Shown here one piece after another: positions 57,892 to 64,000 of a stretch of 64,000 bases of DNA. Made by a program: the position numbers and the translations under genes. The stretch spans positions 11,490,787-11,554,786 of the forward strand of contig NW_020654080.1 in assembly GCF_003589595.1 (NCBI RefSeq). Reading direction: 5' to 3'. Within the stretch, counting starts at the first letter, position 1. The number at the start of each line of letters is the position of its first letter. The stretch is from Hyposmocoma kahamanoa. Lineage: Eukaryota; Arthropoda; Insecta; Lepidoptera; Cosmopterigidae. The notes under the pieces were generated by a model, which was given only the letters and a program-made list of their open reading frames with translations, ran no database searches and had not been told where the DNA came from.

Positions 57892-57946
57892 AAATATTTC
57901 CACTATATAATGTGCAGACTCCTCACATTATATAGCGGAAATATTT
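57892..57946. repeat. 23-bp hairpin with one mismatch
   Basis: The arms 57892-57914 and 57924-57946 are reverse complements except one A/G position, with a 9-nt loop (first arm starts AAATATTTCCACTATATA). Confidence 0.9.
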
Positions 57947-58140
57947 TCAATCTGAGGTAGTTTTTGTTGGGGCTAAATAAAGGTAAATGAATTGGAATTG
58001 ACTAGAACCGCTGATCAAGTATATCTATTTTCAATAAGACATGTAAACAAACTTTCCCGGGTTACGACCTACGACATGTCCTTTGTTACAGTCAATCAAA
58101 TATACCTACAACCAAATACAAATTAAATGTATGTTATACA

Positions 58141-58255
58141 GCAGGGTCAAGAGCACGTCAAGCTTGACACTTAACATTTAAGTCCAACTCTACGCTGCTT
58201 ATGATAGAACGGTCCAAAGAACAAAGTGTCAAGCTTGATGTGCTCTTGACTGTAC
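58141..58255. mobile_element. Small MITE, family E
   Basis: GGTCAAGAGCACGTCAAGCTT at the left and its near reverse complement (AAGCTTGATGTGCTCTTGAC) at the right are the same ends as in 19117-19294. Confidence 0.75.
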
Positions 58256-59106
58256 ATACACTAAAAAGATGAATAAATAATAGTTTTTATTACAAACAAA
58301 CATGATTACAACATACTACTTCATTTTTATCTATAAACTTTAGATTCCAAAAGATCATAGCACGTTAGCCTAAGAGCTTGAGCTATTTTTGAATAGCATG
58401 CACGAATAAGACGCGAGTCTATTTAAAAACAACTGAAGTCGTCGAGTCTATTAAGTGAGACTTATTAATAATAACTTGAACCTCCAGACTTAATTTTAGG
58501 ATTGAGTCCTGTAAATGAAGTACAGTCTTTTTAATAGACCTTAAAAGATTGAGTCTCTTTCATTACTCGCAATACAATTATGTATTTAGAAGTGACTGAT
58601 TAAAGATCAAGTTGAATACTATTTAAAAGTATTTTGAAGTGAACTGAATAATTTATAAAACTTTCTATAAGACACTTGACAATTGGCAAATAATAATTGG
58701 AAATTCTGTGACTAAAACATTAGTTCTATATTAAATTAATAATAGTAGAAAATTATTTTCTATTAATTTTCATATGTTGTAAAATAATAGGTATTCAGTA
58801 CAATGATGGTTACTACTAATAAGTAATACTACAAAATTCACAAGACTATAAGATATCATTTACATAAAAATCTGTCAATAGAAATTCCACTACTTATTTA
58901 CTGTTGAATCTCAACACATTAAGGTGGTGTACAAAATACTTAATAAACATAAATTCAATCATAGGCATACTTTTCTTGAGTGCAAAAGCAGAAAAATAAA
59001 TCACAATCTGTTAAATCAAATTAAATACTTATATGTTATACTTATCACAACTGCATTGCTGTCAAATTGACCTATTAATTGTGTAATTTTTACCTACTAC
59101 ACTTTA

Positions 59107-61602
59107 CTATGACTGGATAAGAGAGAGCAAATCTCCTAATGTGGGTAACACTACATCGGGCAGTGGGTGCTTCTTCTCGCTGCGAATATTTTCTACTTCT
59201 CTTTCGGAAGTGACCCCTGATAACACTAGAAGTGTTTGAAAGCCACAACGTACGCCTAGTTCAATATCTGTGTTGCATCTAAAACAATAAAACATTATGA
59301 TTTACAGACAAACAAATAGGCACACTCCACACGCAAAATAGGTGCTTTGTCTTCGAGTTACGGACACCAGCCCATTGCACAAGATTGTGATTTGCAGATT
59401 TGTTCCTCTACTCATTTAATACATTCATGTAGTATAATATGTTATTTAGTCAGTGCAAATTCAATAATTTTTAGGTGTCAAATTATATTTATAATAATAA
59501 ATATTAATTTTATATAATGATGTAAGAGAATTACACACACCTGTCACCAATCATTAAAGTCCTAGCTGGATCCAGGCCACAAGATTCAAGGTATTTCCTA
59601 ACGTAAGCATGTGGTTTGCCAAGCACCAAGGCTTTCCTTTCAGAACATGTCTCAACTGCCCTTACCAAAGTCCCTGTACCAGGTACAACTATTGACCCAG
59701 CTCTTGGAAACCTCTCGTCCGTATTTGTGGCCACAAAGAGGCACTCATCTGAAGACAGATATGATGCAGCCTTCATGAACTTTGGGTAACTAATATGTTC
59801 ATCGAAACCTACTACAACAGCACCTACTTCTGGATCAAGATCTGTTGATTTCAATGATTTAAAGTCGGGTTGAACAACATCAGGCTGAAAATTATTAAAA
59901 ATATTATTTTATATCATATGCATACATATCATAATGCCTGTGTCCCACTGAAGTTGACAGACACCATGACCTTTACTTATTACTCTCCTGGCAAATTTCA
60001 TTTAGTTTAGTAGCAGTAGAGCTAATTGTGAAAGAGTTCATCCAGGGTAGTACTGCCACCTTACCTATTTCTTCTGCCAAGCAGTAATGTCAGCATTACT
60101 GTATTCTGGTTTTGAAGGGTAAGAGTGCTGGTAAAATGACAGGCACATGAGACTTGTCAACTGATGCCTCAGGATGATGAGCGCAGTGGCAGTGCCCCTC
60201 AGATCTTTGCAATTTAAAGCTCTGAGTGGCACTGCACCTGTTATGGATAGGTGTGTTGTGTACCATCAGGCACACGACTTTTTTATCCCATCACTTAATA
60301 TTATAAAAAAATATATTCTCGGCACTTCACCCTGACCTTTTTTAATAATAATAATGCACACTCAACATAGCCCCGCACTAGGGAAATCCTGCGTCACGGG
60401 TGCCATGGACACACACATAGATAACCATAAGTTACACCCAAACTCTCGAGATAAATAAATGTAGGCCATACAAATATTTCTCCCGGCCCGGGAATTGAAC
60501 CTGGGACCTCGGTGTGGTAACCGGTCGGCCACATAGGCAGTTTTTTAAAGACATTCTATGTTTAAGTTAGTGCTTTTTAAAAAATTGGTAAGTGATCAGA
60601 TATCTAATTTTGTTTATTACTTAAATACAATAAATATTTGTCATATTAATAATATATAATATATATAATAAGGCATCCTACAACTGCATAGTAAAAAATT
60701 CAACAAATTTAAATGAAATAATCTATTAAGCAACTAAGAGCTTACTCCAACTCCAAGGTGCCTTATTCCCACTGCTGTTAATTCGCCAGCTATGCCATTA
60801 GACCCTATAAGGTAAACTTTCTTTGTAAAACCAATGCCCTTTAGGTAATGGGCTACTAGATATGCTGTTGACAGAATTTCATCCTGAAATAAGTTAAAAT
60901 ATTCTTATATTACATATAATACATGTTCAAGTTAAATAATTTTTACTCTATATGTTTTTTGGTAAGAAAAATACAAAATGTTTATTAATTTTTTTGAAAA
61001 TGATTTTTAACATAAATACTGTCTTTTTTATTCATGATTTATAAGAACTACGAATAAAAAAAATGTACCCTATGTAATAATTATTTTATGTTATATATCA
61101 ACCAAGAAGTTTTTGAATAAGAAACATTTACCGAATTTGCAATAAAACCCAGTTCTTGAGCTTTAGAAGCAAATTCGCTGCGTATTTTTGTAGAATTGTT
61201 GGTCACATAAAATATTCTCTTCCCCTTCTCACGCAGCATATTCATAGTGTCCGCTGACCCAGGAATGGCATTGTTATCAATCCACAGAACACCTGTGAAA
61301 TAAATAAATACATTAAGCACTTTGTTGTTGATCAAATTTTAAATGACCAATTCTAAGGCTCTTTACACAATCCATTTCTTACCATCACAATCAGTCAAAA
61401 CTGTGTCGAAAGAATCTAAAAACTTCTGGACTTGATCTCCCGTCGCATGTTCAAGGTTAAAAACTGCAGATTTAAACATTATTGAAGATGTACTAAAACT
61501 AACACTTTTCCGTGGTTGTAACCCTTTTGTACTGCTGCAAAAAATAAAATTTGTAACAAGGGGAAGGTTAGTCCTAATCAATTTCAGTAATGATTGCACC
61601 AT
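59107..61602 (-). CDS. PGP: Phosphoglycolate phosphatase-like HAD hydrolase
   Basis: Five exons (61602-61383, 61292-61132, 60883-60746, 59884-59541 and 59278-59107) join in phase to 1035 nt, 344 residues plus TAG. The family (PGP/AUM, chronophin, insect CG5567-type) hydrolyses phosphoglycolate and related small phosphate esters produced by metabolic side reactions. HAD motif I is split by intron 1: FDTVLTDCDG|VLW, with nucleophile D71 and general acid/base D73. Motif II is in FYVTNNSTK, the motif III Lys in ALVLGKPHAYVRKY, and motif IV in LMIGDRCNTDIELG. The C2-type cap lies between (GFDEHISYPKFMKAASYL). The N-terminus (about 40 residues, basic and Ser-rich, few acids) precedes a second Met at residue 42 (codon at 61479) and may be a mitochondrial presequence. 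Human PGP has 321 residues. An intron (59885-60745) carries family A and B SINEs. Confidence 0.93.
60009..60308 (-). mobile_element. Family B repeat, full length, in a PGP intron
   Basis: It runs from GTAGCAGTAGAGCTAATTGT to CCCATCACTTAATATTATAA, reversed. Confidence 0.85.
60341..60542 (-). mobile_element. Family A SINE, full length, in a PGP intron
   Basis: It is reversed, from TTAATAATAATAATGCACAC through CATAGCCCCGCACTAGGGAA and CCCGGGAATTGAACCTGG to CGGCCACATAGGCAG. Confidence 0.85.
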
Positions 61603-62493
61603 TACAATTTCTATTATTTTTCAAAAATTCGATTACAAAACCAAAGAGACTGAAATTGTTACACAGCTAGCACAAGCCCTCTTTTTGGGGTATGTCCAAT
61701 TATTTCTAAGTACACTGTTAATGCTGTTTAGAAAGAATTCGAATAGTAATTTCAGTATTTCGAATAGAAATTATTACTAACGATACCATGCACAAAAACG
61801 TCAAGTTTGACATTGAAATGATATTCAAGGGTTCAGTTCCCGTTTTATTGCGTGAAATTGGTTACAATACACGCAAAACAAGAACCACATCCACAATCCA
61901 CGACTATGCAGAATTTAAGAAATTATTCTGTGTTGAAAGCATTGTCCTAATTGGTAAAATTAATGCTGTTTACAATTGTTGGGCATTATAGGGAGAGAGA
62001 GAGATTTTCAGAACGAACTTACAGAACAGATTGTCATCGCAATAATCAGTCCATGAGCCGTGACAAAAAAAAAAAAATCTATTTGACAATCAGCTGATAA
62101 CAAGTTTGTGGCTTATCAGCCACAACATTCAAATTTTATACACTTATTACATAAAACATCTATATCATACATCATATTCATACTCTCAAATATATTGTAT
62201 GATCTATGTATGCATCATACGTACAGTAACAGTGAATCTTTCTAATTTGTGACAGTGAGTATTTTAATATTTATAACATTATGTTCACACGGTTGCGATA
62301 AAAACTAAAAACGTAAGTTGTAGGAACCGTCACAGGCCACGCTCCGCCACCGGCCACCGATAAAATCTCATTTCATTGTTTGGCTTTACACTTTATTTCA
62401 GGAAATAAGGCTCAGGTACCTTGACCTGTATACCAGTAACACAGGTTTAGAAAATAAGGGACATAGTATTAATTAAAACAATTAACTATCAGA
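61603..62493. promoter_or_regulatory. Divergent PGP-ECI intergenic region
   Basis: The two start codons face away from each other, 891 bp apart. A splice acceptor-like TTTATTTCAG ends at 62401, so the 5' UTR of the isomerase gene may itself be spliced. No specific promoter motif stands out. The 67-codon open frame at 61788-61991 has no recognisable features. Confidence 0.45.
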
Positions 62494-62856
62494 ATGGATA
62501 CTATAGTGGAAAATGTTCAAGGAAATATTAAAATAGTACAATACAACAAACCGAAGAGGAAAAATGCTATAGATAAAGATATGTGCACTAGAATGACGAT
62601 GATACTGCAGGAAGCGGCGGACAACCCTGATATCGACGTTATGGTACTAACTGGAACCGGGGATTACTACAGTAGTGGAAATGACCTTGTAGCGGCGGCG
62701 CAGTCGCCTACAGGGACCAGCCTCAAAATTCTGAAGAAATACATTGACGCGTTAATTACTTTTCCAAAGATATTGGTGGCTGTTGTGAATGGACCTGCAA
62801 TTGGAATCGCTGCTACAACACTGGCACTCTGTGATTTAGTATTTGCAGCTGAGCAT
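62494..62856 (+). CDS. ECI2: Enoyl-CoA delta-isomerase 2-like protein, first coding exon (partial gene)
   Basis: This exon gives 121 codons and ends at GAGCAT|GTGAGT in phase 0. The remaining exons lie beyond the window. Crotonase-fold features are present in order: an N-terminal strand (IKIVQYNKPKRKNAI), the first oxyanion-hole loop VMVLTGTGDYYSSGNDL (the YYSSGNDL spelling is typical of the peroxisomal ECI2/PECI branch) and the second oxyanion strand AVVNGPAIGIAATTLALCD. ECI2 shifts 3-cis or 3-trans enoyl-CoA double bonds to 2-trans during beta-oxidation of unsaturated fatty acids. The protein starts directly with the crotonase domain, without the acyl-CoA-binding domain found in vertebrate ECI2. 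An N-terminal targeting segment is also absent, so a C-terminal peroxisomal signal outside the window is expected. The AGAATGG start context is good. Confidence 0.88.
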
Positions 62857-63357
62857 GTGAGTAATATATACAGGGTGTCCGGTAAAGAATACTAAACGAT
62901 TTTATTTTTTATTTCCAGCTAAATAAAACTTCCTACAATGTTTGTAAAAGAAAGAGAATAACATGAGCTCTCAAATTATATTTTTGTAATGTCACTAAAA
63001 TATATATATAACCGTCATTGTGAATAAAAACCGCCGAAGTATTTTAACAACCGGCAAACTATCTCACCACCGCTACACATGTCTTTCAACCCTGACATTG
63101 GCAAAATCGTCGCGCAAAACGATGGAGCCATAGACACAAAAGTTGAAGTTGAAGTTGGATAAGCCTGAAATGCCTTATAGTAGAGCTTATGAATGTTCAA
63201 AAAAATATAACGAAAAATATATCCCATGTAGTACCTAAGATATTTTTTTTTATTTAAATTTAATTATTTTCATCTTATTTTACGTTTTTGTACACCACAA
63301 CTACAGTTGATCAATCGGTTTTTTGGTGTCATAATATTCTACATTAACTGTGTTAAT
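62857..63357 (+). other. Intron of the ECI2-like gene
   Basis: Only AT-rich intron sequence was seen. It includes CAGGGTGTCCGGTAAAGAAT (from about 62871), a string resembling the edge of a dispersed insect repeat, and one copy of a direct repeat (63211-63250) recurring at the window end. Confidence 0.5.
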
Positions 63358-63838
63358 CATTGAGTATATAACCAGAAACAGAGACGAAATAAGGACCATA
63401 TATTCCTGGTAACACATTAGCAATACAGTTCTTATAAATATCAACTCGCGTTTGCACTGAAATATAGACAGGCCAACTACTGACCCGTGTGTACGTCTCC
63501 ATATATTCCAAAAAATATTCTGTATTTATTGTAATAAAGATAATATCTCTAACAATGCCATACTGTTCTATTTGGTGGTGTGGGAAAAACAGCAAAACAT
63601 CTAATTACAAAACAAAATTAAATGTATAATTTTGCAAATATCGTCCATTATAGCAAAGCTCAAGTTAACTGGTCAATTTGAAGTGAAAAAGTTGACGACA
63701 CCTATTGAAGACACCCGTCAATTGTTTCGAATTCGGGCTGGCCAATCGGAGTGCAGTTGTCACAGTAATGATATGGCAGAATAGTTTTCAAACAAATTAA
63801 ATGACATTTCGTCTCTATTTCTGGTTATATACTCGATG
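63358..63838 (+). mobile_element. Non-autonomous hAT-type element, copy 2 (481 bp)
   Basis: The inverted ends are CATTGAGTATATAACCAGAA and the reverse complement of TTCTGGTTATATACTCGATG. It is flanked by GTGTTAAT (63350-63357) and GTGCTAAT (63839-63846), an 8-bp duplication with one difference. Internal blocks are shared with 26031-26528 in the same order. Confidence 0.85.
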
Positions 63839-64000
63839 GTGCTAATAGAAAAGCAGTAAATAGTATAACTATGGCACTTAAATTTAAAAAAAGTTTTATT
63901 TTATTTTTCACAAAGTTTTGATGTAAAAAAAATTTATAATAACCTCAGTGGCCAAAAAAATATATCTCATGTATGTAGTACCTAAGATATATTTTTTCTT

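Larger units (their letters stand above)
57000..59106. other. Non-coding DNA and 3' flank of the PGP-like gene
   Basis: No exon was recognised. It holds a 23-bp hairpin (57892-57946) and a family E MITE (58141-58255). Confidence 0.45.

Noticed and set aside
61788..61991. 67-codon frame in the PGP-ECI spacer
   Set aside because: No motif, no strong start context, located between two divergent promoters. Left unannotated as a gene.
1..64000. CRISPR arrays, operons, prophage-like or bacterial defence systems
   Set aside because: The window is animal nuclear DNA with spliced genes, SINEs and LINEs; nothing of prokaryotic type was seen.

Overview
This is animal nuclear DNA, almost certainly from a moth or butterfly. 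It is AT-rich, its genes are split into many short exons with GT-AG introns, several SINE and MITE families recur through the window, and the protein-coding genes are ordinary insect orthologues. The species cannot be named from the sequence.

Six protein-coding genes can be assembled exon by exon with consistent reading phase. From left to right they are: (1) a five-exon, 196-residue gene of unknown function on the + strand (17251-21770); (2) UTP4/cirhin, a WD40 subunit of the nucleolar pre-rRNA processing complex, 11 exons on the - strand (36577 down to 23440); (3) a PIP4P/TMEM55-type lysosomal membrane protein, four exons on the + strand (37279-39679), divergent from UTP4; (4) TPPP/p25-alpha, three coding exons on the - strand (44278-42556), with a splice acceptor just upstream of its ATG that implies a distant noncoding first exon; (5) a phosphoglycolate phosphatase-like HAD enzyme, five exons on the - strand (61602-59107); (6) the first coding exon of a peroxisomal-type enoyl-CoA delta-isomerase (ECI2-like) on the + strand (62494-62856), running off the window.

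Regions: 1-17 kb holds no convincing host gene. It contains a decayed LINE (5.1-6.2 kb), a much better preserved CR1/jockey-group LINE (13.1-15.7 kb) between TA and CA microsatellites, SINEs and MITEs. 17-22 kb is the unknown gene. 23.4-36.6 kb is UTP4, whose 6-kb second intron contains a hAT transposase relic and a jockey-clade LINE split by a THAP-bearing DNA transposon and by a second, SINE-rich insertion. 37-44 kb carries PIP4P and TPPP. 44.3-59 kb has no coding exon I can recognise. It is probably largely the first intron of TPPP plus intergenic DNA, and it contains two promoter-like blocks (near 51.3 kb and 56.8 kb). 59-64 kb holds the divergent phosphatase and isomerase genes.

The host genes do not form one pathway; they are unrelated housekeeping or structural genes that happen to be neighbours. 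The most interesting items are the uncharacterised 196-residue gene, the nested transposon history in UTP4 intron 2, a pair of approximately 490-bp non-autonomous hAT-type elements with 8-bp duplications, a recurrent class of near-perfect fold-back palindromes, and the two promoter-like blocks. No prokaryote-like system, CRISPR array or virus was seen.
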